Source: Caballeronia sp. dw_19
GTDB lineage: Bacteria; Pseudomonadota; Gammaproteobacteria; Burkholderiales; Burkholderiaceae
Direction of reading: 5' to 3'
Assembly: GCF_018449515.1 (NCBI RefSeq)
Contig: NZ_JAAVUQ010000007.1
Coordinates: forward strand, 62,001 to 126,000
Length of the DNA stretch: 64,000 nucleotides
The translations under genes were made by a program, and so were the position numbers. Positions 1 to 8,189 of the stretch are shown here, piece after piece. Positions within the stretch are counted from its first letter, which is position 1; the number at the start of each line of letters is the position of its first letter. The notes beneath the pieces are model-generated. The model was given only the letters and a program-made list of their open reading frames with translations, was not told the origin of the DNA and made no database searches.

Positions 1-184
1 ACGATAGTTCTGGATCGTTGCAAACGAGCTTTTCCGAGCTTGAGACCTTCTTGCCGCAATGAAAGCTTGCGGCCTGAGCGGATCCGGAAAAACCGCCGCC
101 CAACAGCAGTAACGCCAGCGTGGCGGTCCCGGCAGCACGCCTCATGCTGAACAGTTTCGATTTCAATTTTCCTGACTTGGTCAT
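1..184 (-). CDS. Secreted cysteine-containing protein, N-terminal part (lysozyme-inhibitor LprI/DUF1311-like), cut by window edge
   Basis: Only the first ~61 codons are inside the window. The ATG at 184 follows a purine-rich GGGGGCAGGA stretch. The start encodes a basic n-region, a Leu/Gly-rich hydrophobic core and a cleavage-like GSAQA site near residue 38. The mature part then begins ASFHCGKKVSSSEKLVC, ending NDPELS at the edge. A Cys pair with the EKLVCNDPELS pattern just after a signal peptide is typical, as I recall it, of LprI/DUF1311 lysozyme-inhibitor-like periplasmic proteins. A second in-frame ATG at 145 lacks a ribosome site and would lose the n-region. The family call rests on this short motif only. 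Confidence 0.6.
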   Translation of the reverse strand, partial: MTKSGKLKSKLFSMRRAAGTATLALLLLGGGFSGSAQAASFHCGKKVSSSEKLVCNDPELS

Positions 185-621
185 TCCTGCCCCCGTTGAT
201 CCATCGTTGAAGTTGCGTTGATCGAACACGATGCCTTCCATTCGCTCGGCTAAGTTTTTTGAGCAGTAGCCTTGAAACGAACGGTCGCGCGCCGACTCCC
301 CGAAGCATGTCTGATGACGCGTAAATGTTCGCGTTTCATCGCTCGCGTTTCCGATATCTGTCGCCAGGTGTGGTTCGCCGTCGCCGATGCGAGAGCGGTT
401 CTTGGGCGCATGCCTGTGGGCTGAGTTCGTTAAGGGGATGATCCTAGTTTTTAAGCGAACGAACCGATCGAAAAGGAGGCGACCTTCTCAAGGCCTTACG
501 CAATATTTCACGCGTGTGTGTGGGGATTTTTTCGTCTTTTATTTGGATCCGCCACAACCGGCACGGCACTAGTCCGAGACTAAGATCGCCTTTCCTCGAC
601 CCGATAGCGGTTTGGGCTAAT
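185..621. other. Intergenic region with no supported gene
   Basis: I see no convincing gene here. A 61-codon frame at 387-572 (+) has Arg/Phe-rich composition, no ribosome site and no family resemblance, so I do not call it. The stretch probably carries the promoter of the leftward secreted-protein gene near 185-300. Confidence 0.4.
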
Positions 622-1012
622 ATGCCGGGGGGGCGGTTTTGGGGTTGGTGATCGGGGTCTATGCCGGGGTGGTCGGTTCTGGGGTTAGCGGTCGGGATCT
701 ATGCCGGGTTGCTGCTTTCAGTGTTAGTGGTCTGCGAGAGTCGGATTTTCTCTTTATCACTATTAGCCACTGTGCGTGGCGGCACGTCATTTCTTTGTCC
801 AAAGCGACAAAGAAACGAAGCAAAGAAAACGCTTTTAAACCACGCTACCCTAAGTGTCCACAGCGTGCAGTTTCTATTCATAGGTGCCCCAAAAGCACGG
901 TGCTCGCCAGAGCGAAGTATGTTTGAAACCCTCCTTCTCGCGAATCCTGACACGAACACGCTTCGCCCCGTACGCTCTCGGGCAAGCACAATTGCTAAGG
1001 AACCCGCACGGC
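622..1012 (+). repeat. Repeat arm A (left arm of copy 1)
   Basis: Core at about 731-914, nearly identical to arm C (24327-24510) and to the reverse complement of arms B and D. The inner end runs to the ACACGCTTCGCC motif and beyond. Confidence 0.85.
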
Positions 1013-1261
1013 CTTACGGGTATTTACGGCTGCGGTTCTTTGACAGGTTAGCTACCTGGTCTGTGCGACCGTATTCATAGGCCACAGCTTCATGCGTGTT
1101 TGTGTTTACTACTTCCCTTTTTTTGAATTGGCTGCGCGTTCTGTACAGCTATTTTCGTCGGTTACGGCCTTACTCATTCTGCAGCATTGTTTCTTGGCGA
1201 GTTGGCTACATGGTTCGTTATGCGTAAAAATTCGGTGGGTGGTTCACGCGGATAGCGCGGG

Positions 1262-1705
1262 GTGGTCCTTGGGCAGGTTCAATCACTGGTGGCGAAGCGT
1301 GTGGGTATCGGTGTTCGGAGAAAGAGGGGTTCACACATCCGTGGCTCTGGCGAGCACCGTGCTTTTGGGGCACCTATGAATGAAAACTGCACGCTGTGGA
1401 CACTTAGGGTAGAGCGGTTAAAGCGCTTTCTTTGCTTCGTTTCTTTGTCGCTTTGGACAAAGAAATGACGTGCCGCCACGCACAGTGGCTAATAGTGATA
1501 AAGAGAAAATCCGACTCTTGCAGACCACTAACACTGAAAGCAGCAACCCGGCATTGACCCCGACCGCTAACGCCGAAAGCATCAACCCCGCCCACTACCC
1601 CCAAGAACCGACCACCCGCCATAAACCCCGACCACTAACACCGAAAGCAGCGCCCCCTGCCCATCGAGCGCCAGCAGACCATCCCCCAGTGCGAACGAAA
1701 ACCAA
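1262..1705 (-). repeat. Repeat arm B (right arm of copy 1, inverted)
   Basis: Core at about 1345-1524. The tail ends at CAGTGCGAACGAA, the same outer boundary string found in arms C (inverted) and D. Confidence 0.85.
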
Positions 1706-1796
1706 TCCCCCAATAACCTGCAAAAACCTCCGCGAACGCCAACGCGGAACCTGCCGATCATGCACCCTACGACCGCCCCTCCACCCAAGCCAGGCA

Positions 1797-2747
1797 TCAT
1801 CCCACTCGCGCGTAATAAAGGTTCTGCGGATGCTTCGCCTCGGCGAAGAAGAACCATCGTTCCGCCACCAGACCGGCGTACTGCACGAGACACGCCGCAG
1901 CCAGCAGGACAACAGAAATGCCGATCGAATGCACGCCCGCGCCCAACGCCATCAGCACGACGGGCGCCACGAACGCCGCCACAAGAAATCCCCACTTGAC
2001 CCCGCGCAGCGTGCCCGCCGATTTACCGTGAAAGAACTCGCGCAGATTGAATGCGCCAGCCGTGAAACCACGCGATACCTGCACGACCTTCGCGTTCTTG
2101 ATACCGGTCGCGCTCTGCACGGTGGACTTCGGCCGCAGTCGCGCATTACGCACGAGCGACGCCGACCGGCTCGCGCAACCAGCAAGCGTCAGCGCGCACG
2201 CGCAGGCGGCAAGCCCCGTGGTCAGTGCAGGCGCGAACCACGCGCTCAAAGCGGTAACCAGCGTGAACCCGGACGCACAACCAAGCAGGACGAAGTTGGC
2301 CAGCGTGAGCGGCGTGGCCCACTCCTGGAGAAAGCGCAGGCATGCATAGATCATGGCCGAGCAGACAAAGAGCGCGGCACTCGCGAGCACGCCAAGCGCC
2401 CCCAACGCAAGCGACCACGGCGAGCCGAACCAGTGCGCGACACCGTAGAAAAACGCGCACGCGAGAAACGCCGGCAGACAGAGGCATTCACGCGATAACC
2501 ACGAGGTCCGCCACATCGCGACCGCCCGCCACGCACGTTCAGGATGCCCGAGATGGAAGAACGAGGCGATGAGACCAAGCCCACCAAGCGCCACAGACAA
2601 GGCGGCGCCGGTGACATAGAACGCCATTGGCGGCGCAGTGAGAAGGCCAAGATGCGCCGCCATCTCCACGCCTACAAGCGCGATCAACAGGCCCTGCGCC
2701 GCACCGCTTAGCGTGGTGAGAAAGACGACTGAGAAAGCGGGGTTCAT
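1797..2747 (-). CDS. soeC: DmsC/SoeC-type membrane anchor of a molybdopterin oxidoreductase
   Basis: This 316-aa polytopic protein has about eight hydrophobic segments and is the usual size of DmsC-family quinone-linked anchors. It is the last gene of a three-gene leftward operon with a 4Fe-4S subunit (11-bp gap) and a molybdopterin subunit. The ATG at 2747 has AGGA about 7 bases upstream. In the SoeABC sulfite dehydrogenase the anchor passes electrons from cytoplasmic sulfite oxidation to quinone. The sulfonate genes nearby release sulfite in the cytoplasm, so I prefer SoeC over DMSO reductase; that choice is an inference. The gene ends only ~90 bp from the repeat element. Confidence 0.8.
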   Translation of the reverse strand: MNPAFSVVFLTTLSGAAQGLLIALVGVEMAAHLGLLTAPPMAFYVTGAALSVALGGLGLIASFFHLGHPERAWRAVAMWRTSWLSRECLCLPAFLACAFFYGVAHWFGSPWSLALGALGVLASAALFVCSAMIYACLRFLQEWATPLTLANFVLLGCASGFTLVTALSAWFAPALTTGLAACACALTLAGCASRSASLVRNARLRPKSTVQSATGIKNAKVVQVSRGFTAGAFNLREFFHGKSAGTLRGVKWGFLVAAFVAPVVLMALGAGVHSIGISVVLLAAACLVQYAGLVAERWFFFAEAKHPQNLYYARVG

Positions 2748-2758
2748 TGGGGAGTCCT

Positions 2759-3502
2759 TTAGATGCGCGTCGCGACCGACGCGAGATGCAATTGCCCACG
2801 CTCAAGTTGTGCGTCCACGGTTTTCGGCATGGACTCAGCCGCGCCCGTCTTGCACGAACACTCGCCTTCCCCGCACCCCGAAGCCGACGTCATCTTGCGC
2901 GGCAAATAATGGTTCGCGGGCTTCGTGTCCCATTCAGGCATCAACTGATAACCACCGCGCTCCCTGATCGCTTTCGACACCACGGATTCGGGATCGTGAA
3001 TGTCCCCGAACAATCGCGCGGAGGTCGGGCACGCGAGCACGCACGCCGGTTGCCGATCCCGATCGGAGAGGTTTTCATCGTGGATACGATCCACGCACAA
3101 GGTGCACTTCGTCATCTCCTTGCGCTCTTCGTCCAGTTCGCGTGCGCCGTACGGACAGGCCCACGCGCAGTACTTGCAGCCAATACATTTATCGAAGTCC
3201 ACCAGCACGAGCCCGTCTTCCTTGCGCTTATAGCTCGCACCGGTTGGACACACGGGTACGCACGGCGGGTCCTCGCAGTGCAGGCACGACTTCGGGAAAT
3301 GGATAGTCTCAGCGTTCGGATAACTGCCCGCCTCGAAGCTCTGGACACGATTGAAGAACGTGCCGGACGGATCGGCGTCGTAGGGATTCAGGTCGGCAAG
3401 GCTGCCCGACTCGCCCGATGTATTCCACTCCTTGCAACTCGTCACGCAAGCGTGGCATCCCACGCAAACGTTCAGGTCGATCACCAGCGCCATCTGAGTC
3501 AT
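2759..3502 (-). CDS. soeB: SoeB-like 4Fe-4S electron-transfer subunit
   Basis: 247-aa ferredoxin-like subunit with four visible Cys clusters: CVGCHACVTSC near the N-terminus, CLHCEDPPCVPVC, CIGCKYCAWAC, and CTLC followed by ACVLAC. These would hold four [4Fe-4S] clusters that relay electrons between the molybdenum subunit and the membrane anchor. There is no Tat or Sec signal, so it is cytoplasmic, as in SoeABC. The C-terminal tail has an unusual CGEGECSC segment that could bind extra metal or be tail decoration. ATG at 3502 has GGA about 7 bases upstream. It lies between soeA-like (39-bp gap) and soeC-like genes. Confidence 0.85.
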   Translation of the reverse strand: MTQMALVIDLNVCVGCHACVTSCKEWNTSGESGSLADLNPYDADPSGTFFNRVQSFEAGSYPNAETIHFPKSCLHCEDPPCVPVCPTGASYKRKEDGLVLVDFDKCIGCKYCAWACPYGARELDEERKEMTKCTLCVDRIHDENLSDRDRQPACVLACPTSARLFGDIHDPESVVSKAIRERGGYQLMPEWDTKPANHYLPRKMTSASGCGEGECSCKTGAAESMPKTVDAQLERGQLHLASVATRI

Positions 3503-3541
3503 TGCATGTCCTCTTGCTTATTGGAGTCACTCTGGGAGTCA

Positions 3542-6472
3542 CTACTTGCGCCCTACCGCGCCGCGCAGCCGTGCCGCGAATTCGCCTTGCCCCGCGAAGT
3601 AGGTCTGCACGATCCGCGATATCACACCGTTCGAACCCGGCAGCGCACGCATGGCGTCGAACTGCGGCAGCGTGTGCTGCGCGTCGGCCTCGGCCGGATA
3701 GATCCGAACACGCACGTCGTACCACGCAGCCTGTCCTGTTATCGGGTCCGAGTTCGAGAGTCGCCCGGCGGCTTCATTCCCCTTGTCGACGCCGGGCAGC
3801 TCGTCGGTGATCAGGTGATTGAGCAGGAAACCACGCTGCGACTCGCTTGCGTTCGCGCCGAGGTTCCACGCACCCGACGCCTTGCCGATCGCATTCCAGG
3901 TCCATACCGTCCCCGGCTCAACCGTTTCGCTGAAGCGAGCCATGCAGCGCACGCGGCCCCACTGCGACTCAACGTAAATCCAGCCGCCGTCCGCAATGCC
4001 GTTCTCGGCAGCCATCAACGGATTCATGTAGAGATAATTCTCGCCATGGATCTGACGCAGCCACGCATTCTGCGAGTCCCATGAGTGATACATCGCCATC
4101 GGCCGCTGCGTCACTGCGGCCAGCGGGAAACGCTCGAGATCGGTCGAGTTGCTTTCAAGCGGCGCGTACCAGAACGGCAGCGGATCGAAGTATTTTTCGA
4201 CCCGCTCGCGCAAGTGATCGGGAGGCTGCCGGCCTTTCGTTCTCCCTTGCGCCGCGAGACGAAACTTCTGCATGACATCGGAGTAAAGCTGGATGACGAT
4301 GGGTTCGCGAAACTTGCGAAAGCCGTTCGCAACAGCCCAGTCCAGATACGGCCCGTTGCAGTTACGCATGTACTGCAAGTGTTCCGGCATCACGTGATGG
4401 AACACGCAGTTGTTCTTCGCGTACTGTTCCCATTGCTTCGGATTCGGCTCGCCGACCAGCGCCTTATCCCCATCTTTGCCCCGCCATCCGATCAGGAAAC
4501 CTACCCCCGAATCGGGCGTCGTCGTGTAATTGACCACGAAGTCAGGATAATCACGAAAGCGCCGCGTGCCTTCGGCCGTGGTGAATGCCGGAAACTTCAG
4601 CCGCGACGCCAGTTCGATCAGCACTTCCTGGAACGGCTTGCACTGTCCCGAAGGCGGCACGACCGGCACGCGTACGGAATCGGCCGGACCGTCGAATTCG
4701 GAGATCGGGCGATCGAGCATCGACATCGCGTCGTGGCGCTCAAGGTAAGTCGTATCCGGCAGGATGAGGTCGGCGAACGCCGTCATCTCCGACTGGAACG
4801 CGTCGCACACCACGAGAAACGGAATCTTGTAGTCACCGTTCGCGTGTTTGTCGACGAGCATCTCGCGCACCTTCGTCGTATTCATCGACGAGTTCCAGGC
4901 CATGTTGGCCATGAAGATCATGAGCGTGTCGATGGGGTACGGGTCCCCTCGCCATGCGTTGGTGATCACGCTATGCATCACACCATGCACGGCAAGCGGG
5001 TACTCCCACGAGAACGCTTTATCAATGCGAACGGGGCCGCCGTTTTCATCGATGAAAAGATCTTCCGGCGCGGCCGGCCAGCCCAGCGGTCCCGATGCAA
5101 GCGGCGTGTTCGGCTTGACGGCGTCGGGGCTGTTCGGCGGTTTCGCCGATGGCGGCACGGCACGCGGGAACGGCGATTTATGTCGAAAGCCACCGGGCCG
5201 GTCGATCGTACCCAGCAGCGACATCAGCACCGCGAGCGCACGGATCGACTGGAAGCCGTTGGAATGTGCAGCGAGCCCGCGCATGGCGTGAAACGCGACG
5301 GGGTTGCCGGTGACGGTTTCGTGGGTCTCGCCCCACGCATCGGTCCATCGAATGGGCAACGTGATCCGGTGATCGCGGCTCGTCTGGATCATCTCCTGCG
5401 CGAGACGGCGAATGGTGCCAGCGGAAATGCCGGTGATATCGGCTGCCCACTCGGGCGTGCAATCCGCTACGCGCTCGCGCAGCAGCGTGAATGACGGCGC
5501 AACGGGCGAACCGTCCGCTAGCGTATAGCGGCCATCGAGCGCGGGTGTCACGCCAGGTGAATGATGTGGCACGGCGCGCGCCGCCTCAGCATCCCACCAC
5601 GCATGATTTTGCGGAAACAGCGGATTGCCGACGGGTGTATCCGGGTCGCTCACGAACAGGCCGAAGTTCTCACTCTGTTCGTTAAGATCGACGAGGTCAG
5701 CCGCGTTCGTATAGCGGCGCACGAACTCGTGGTCCCAGGCATCAGCCGCAATCAGCTCGTGGAGAAACGCCATGAACAAGGCGCCGTCGGTGCCGGGCTT
5801 GATCGGTACCCATTCATCGGCAATGGCGGCGTAACCGGTGCGTATAGGATTGATCGCGATAAAGCGTCCGCCCCCGCGCTTGAACTTCGAGATGGCGATC
5901 TTCAGCGGATTCGAATGATGATCCTCCGCCGTGCCGATCATGAAAAACAACTTGGCGCTGTCGAGATCGGGACCGCCGAATTCCCAGAAGGAACCTCCGA
6001 TCGTGTAGATCATGCCGGCCGCCATGTTCGCCGAGCAAAAACCGCCATGCGCCGCATAGTTAGGCGTACCGAACTGTTTGGCGAAGAGGCCCGTCAGCGC
6101 TTGCATCTGATCGCGCCCGGTAAAGAGCGCGAACTTCTTTGGATCGGTGGAGCGGATGCCGGCAAGGCGTTTTTCGAGCGTATCGAAGGCGACTTCCCAC
6201 GACACCGGTTCGAACTGCGCGCTGCCACGCTCGGCGTCCGCTCGGCGCATCAACGGCTGCGTGAGGCGAGCGGGCGAATATTGCTTCATGATGCCGGACG
6301 CGCCCTTCGCGCAGATCACGCCCTGGTTGAGCGGGTGTTCCGGGTTGCCATCGATGTAACGCACTTCGCCTTCGCGCAAATGCACGCGAATGCCACAGCG
6401 ACAAGCACACATGTAGCAGGTGGTCGTCTTGATCTCAAGCCGCTCGTTCTGCGTGCGGGCGTGATGTTCCAT
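3542..6472 (-). CDS. soeA: SoeA-like molybdopterin oxidoreductase (sulfite dehydrogenase catalytic subunit)
   Basis: 976-aa member of the DMSO-reductase/Psr superfamily. An N-terminal [4Fe-4S] motif is visible (Cys19, Cys22, Cys26, Cys54), followed by the Mo-bisPGD core and a C-terminal dinucleotide-binding domain. There is no twin-arginine signal, so it works in the cytoplasm. Length and partners match the SoeA class of sulfite-oxidising enzymes (about 950-1000 aa) as I know it. Sulfite set free by Xsc would be oxidised to sulfate here. GGGAG sits upstream of the ATG at 6472. Alternatives are polysulfide, thiosulfate or DMSO reductase; context and the SoeB-like partner favour sulfite. Confidence 0.8.
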   Translation of the reverse strand: MEHHARTQNERLEIKTTTCYMCACRCGIRVHLREGEVRYIDGNPEHPLNQGVICAKGASGIMKQYSPARLTQPLMRRADAERGSAQFEPVSWEVAFDTLEKRLAGIRSTDPKKFALFTGRDQMQALTGLFAKQFGTPNYAAHGGFCSANMAAGMIYTIGGSFWEFGGPDLDSAKLFFMIGTAEDHHSNPLKIAISKFKRGGGRFIAINPIRTGYAAIADEWVPIKPGTDGALFMAFLHELIAADAWDHEFVRRYTNAADLVDLNEQSENFGLFVSDPDTPVGNPLFPQNHAWWDAEAARAVPHHSPGVTPALDGRYTLADGSPVAPSFTLLRERVADCTPEWAADITGISAGTIRRLAQEMIQTSRDHRITLPIRWTDAWGETHETVTGNPVAFHAMRGLAAHSNGFQSIRALAVLMSLLGTIDRPGGFRHKSPFPRAVPPSAKPPNSPDAVKPNTPLASGPLGWPAAPEDLFIDENGGPVRIDKAFSWEYPLAVHGVMHSVITNAWRGDPYPIDTLMIFMANMAWNSSMNTTKVREMLVDKHANGDYKIPFLVVCDAFQSEMTAFADLILPDTTYLERHDAMSMLDRPISEFDGPADSVRVPVVPPSGQCKPFQEVLIELASRLKFPAFTTAEGTRRFRDYPDFVVNYTTTPDSGVGFLIGWRGKDGDKALVGEPNPKQWEQYAKNNCVFHHVMPEHLQYMRNCNGPYLDWAVANGFRKFREPIVIQLYSDVMQKFRLAAQGRTKGRQPPDHLRERVEKYFDPLPFWYAPLESNSTDLERFPLAAVTQRPMAMYHSWDSQNAWLRQIHGENYLYMNPLMAAENGIADGGWIYVESQWGRVRCMARFSETVEPGTVWTWNAIGKASGAWNLGANASESQRGFLLNHLITDELPGVDKGNEAAGRLSNSDPITGQAAWYDVRVRIYPAEADAQHTLPQFDAMRALPGSNGVISRIVQTYFAGQGEFAARLRGAVGRK

Positions 6473-6660
6473 GCTGGGTCTCCCTCGCGGCTTCCGGTAT
6501 GTCCAGGCGGTACCTATCCGATCCTGACCATCCTAATCGCCGTTGGTCACCAAGGGAAATCGCGATTTGCGAGAGCAACTATCCGCTACGCTGATGGTTT
6601 CAATTTGCCTGCAATTGCACGATCAGTGCGCACGGATCGAAACCGTGATCAGCGAGATCG

Positions 6661-6963
6661 TCAGGGAGTCTGCTTGAGGATAGCGTCCATGAGTCCCGGG
6701 AACCTGCTGTCGAGTTCGGCACGTCGCAACGTGTTCTGATGAACCGTGCCGGCCACGCGCGTCTGGACGAGGCCCGCCTCGCGCAAAATGCGAAAGTGAT
6801 GGGACATGCTTGATTTCGGGCGGCCGCCGTCGAGCTCCCCGCAGGTGGCTTCGGTGACACGCGACAAATGCAGCACGATGTCAAGACGCACCGGGTCGCT
6901 CAAGGCGTTGAAGATCCGCTGGAGGGTGAAGCCCTTTGGGCTGGGATGGTTATATATGCGCAT
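6661..6963 (-). CDS. ArsR-family winged-helix repressor
   Basis: About 100 aa from the Met at 6963 (RIYNHPSPKGF start) or 111 aa if the upstream ATG at 6996 is used. Neither has a clear ribosome site, and the upstream ATG lies inside the palindrome. The body shows the ArsR fold: an FNALSDPVRLDIVLHL helix pair, recognition helix SSMSHHFRILREAGLV and wing RVAGTVHQN. No Cys metal site is visible, so it is likely a redox- or ligand-sensing type. It is divergent from the Old Yellow Enzyme gene with a perfect palindrome between them, which suggests it represses both. Confidence 0.85.
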   Translation of the reverse strand: MRIYNHPSPKGFTLQRIFNALSDPVRLDIVLHLSRVTEATCGELDGGRPKSSMSHHFRILREAGLVQTRVAGTVHQNTLRRAELDSRFPGLMDAILKQTP

Positions 6964-6994
6964 ACGGCAGATGGTACCGGTTTCTGTGATAATC

Positions 6995-7018
6995 ATAGTT
7001 CGATTTATATCGAACTAT
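6995..7018. promoter_or_regulatory. Perfect palindrome, probable ArsR operator
   Basis: ATAGTTCGAT (6995-7004) and ATCGAACTAT (7009-7018) form a perfect 10-bp inverted repeat with a 4-nt spacer. It lies in the short divergent gap between the ArsR gene and the flavin reductase gene, 31 bp upstream of the latter's ATG. Confidence 0.75.
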
Positions 7019-7048
7019 CGAACTAAATTATTCCACGGAGCCTGCCCG

Positions 7049-8146
7049 ATGCCCACGTTATTCGAATCCTTCAAACTCAAAGACATCTCGTTGCGCAACC
7101 GCATCGCGATCCCGCCGATGTGCCAATACTCCGCTGTCGATGGCTTGATCAACGACTGGCACCGCGTGCATCTGGCTGCTCTGGCGCGCGGTGGCGCTGG
7201 CCTGGTTATCGTCGAGGCGACGGCTGTGTCGCCTGAAGGCCGCATTACCCCGGGCTGCACCGGCATCTGGAATGACGAGCAGGCGCAGGCGTTCGCGCCC
7301 GTCGTTGCGTCGATCAAGGCGGCCGGCGCCGTGCCGGGCATCCAGATTGCCCACGCAGGTCGCAAGGCCAGCGCCAACCGTCCTTGGGAAGGCGACGACC
7401 ATATCAGCGAAGACGATCCGCGCGGCTGGGAGACCATCGCGCCGTCGGCTATCGCCTTCGGGGCTAACCTGCCCAAGGTGCCCAAAGCGATGACACTCGA
7501 CGACATCGCCCGCGTGCGCCAGGATTTCGTTGATGCCGCAAAACGAGCGCTCGATGCGGGTTTTGAATGGCTGGAGCTGCACTTCGCCCACGGCTATCTC
7601 GGTCAGAGCTTTTTCTCGACGCACTCCAATCAACGCGACGATATCTACGGCGGAAGCCTCGAGAACCGCAGCCGCTTCATGCTGGAAACACTGGCCGCAG
7701 TGCGCAAAGTATGGCCCGAGCACCTGCCGCTGACGGCTCGCTTTGGCGTCATTGAATATGACGGCCGCGATGAGGAAACCCTCGCGGAATCCATCGAGCT
7801 GGCAAAGAATTTCAAGCGTGAAGGGCTGGACATGCTCAGCGTCAGCGTGGGGTTCTCCACGCCGACAGCCAACATCCCGTGGGCTCCCGCGTTCCTCGTG
7901 CCGGTTGCGCACCGGGTACGGCGCGAAGCGCAGTTGCCCGTCTCGTCGGCGTGGGGAATCGATACACCGGAACTCGCCGATAACGCAGTCCGCGAAGGCC
8001 AGCTCGATCTCGTGATGGTCGGCCGCGCCCATCTCGCCAATCCTCACTGGCCGTACTACGCAGCGAAAAAGCTCGGCGTTGCACGTCCTTCGTGGACGTT
8101 GCCTGCGCCTTACGCGCATTGGCTCGAACGCTACGCAGTGAGCTAA
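7049..8146 (+). CDS. Old Yellow Enzyme family NADPH:flavin ene-reductase (YqjM/XenA type)
   Basis: 365 aa starting at the ATG at 7049 with GGAG 8 bases upstream. A longer in-frame extension upstream runs through the operator and is not used. It is an FMN TIM-barrel: PPMCQYSA near residue 25 carries the Cys typical of the YqjM/thermophilic-like class, then HAGRK (~107), the LHFAHGYLGQSF active-site strand, the GGSLENRSRF phosphate motif and GRAHLANPHWP near the C-terminus. The family reduces activated C=C bonds of enones, nitro compounds and other electrophiles. Pairing with a divergent ArsR repressor suggests induction by electrophilic stress. No evident tie to sulfonate metabolism. Confidence 0.9.
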   Translation: MPTLFESFKLKDISLRNRIAIPPMCQYSAVDGLINDWHRVHLAALARGGAGLVIVEATAVSPEGRITPGCTGIWNDEQAQAFAPVVASIKAAGAVPGIQIAHAGRKASANRPWEGDDHISEDDPRGWETIAPSAIAFGANLPKVPKAMTLDDIARVRQDFVDAAKRALDAGFEWLELHFAHGYLGQSFFSTHSNQRDDIYGGSLENRSRFMLETLAAVRKVWPEHLPLTARFGVIEYDGRDEETLAESIELAKNFKREGLDMLSVSVGFSTPTANIPWAPAFLVPVAHRVRREAQLPVSSAWGIDTPELADNAVREGQLDLVMVGRAHLANPHWPYYAAKKLGVARPSWTLPAPYAHWLERYAVS

Positions 8147-8189
8147 GACGCGTCGGCAGGCTACGCTTCCCGCTTAGTCACAACAGCTC

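Larger units (their letters stand above)
622..1705. repeat. Palindromic repeat element, copy 1 (~1.1 kb, inverted arms)
   Basis: The left arm (622-1012, + sense) and right arm (1262-1705, inverted) share a conserved core of about 180 bp. It includes the hairpin TTTCTTTGTC / GACAAAGAAA (790-799 / 806-815) and the string CCTAAGTGTCCACAGCG. Outside each core lies a strand-skewed G/C-rich tail of degenerate ~20-bp units (GGTTCTGGGGTTAGCGGTCG type). The centre is less conserved but resembles the centre of copy 2. All reading frames here are by-products of the repeat. I do not recognise it as a named element. Confidence 0.85.

Noticed and set aside
387..572. 61-codon frame in the left intergenic region
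   Set aside because: No ribosome site, no recognisable features, and adjacent to repeat DNA.
699..989. Short frames in both strands of the repeat arms (also 1470-2498, 24151-25325) that recur with near-identical peptide sequence
   Set aside because: They follow the repeat DNA, appear in several registers and both strands, and have no ribosome sites. They are artefacts of the palindromic element.
2747..6472. Reading the soe-like operon as DMSO reductase (dmsABC)
   Set aside because: No Tat signal on the catalytic subunit, and the gene neighbourhood releases sulfite in the cytoplasm; SoeABC fits better, though not proven.
4085..6739. Long rightward frames (469 and 392 codons) antisense to the soeA-like gene
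   Set aside because: High-GC antisense shadows of a clear molybdopterin-enzyme gene; Arg/His-rich composition and no domains.
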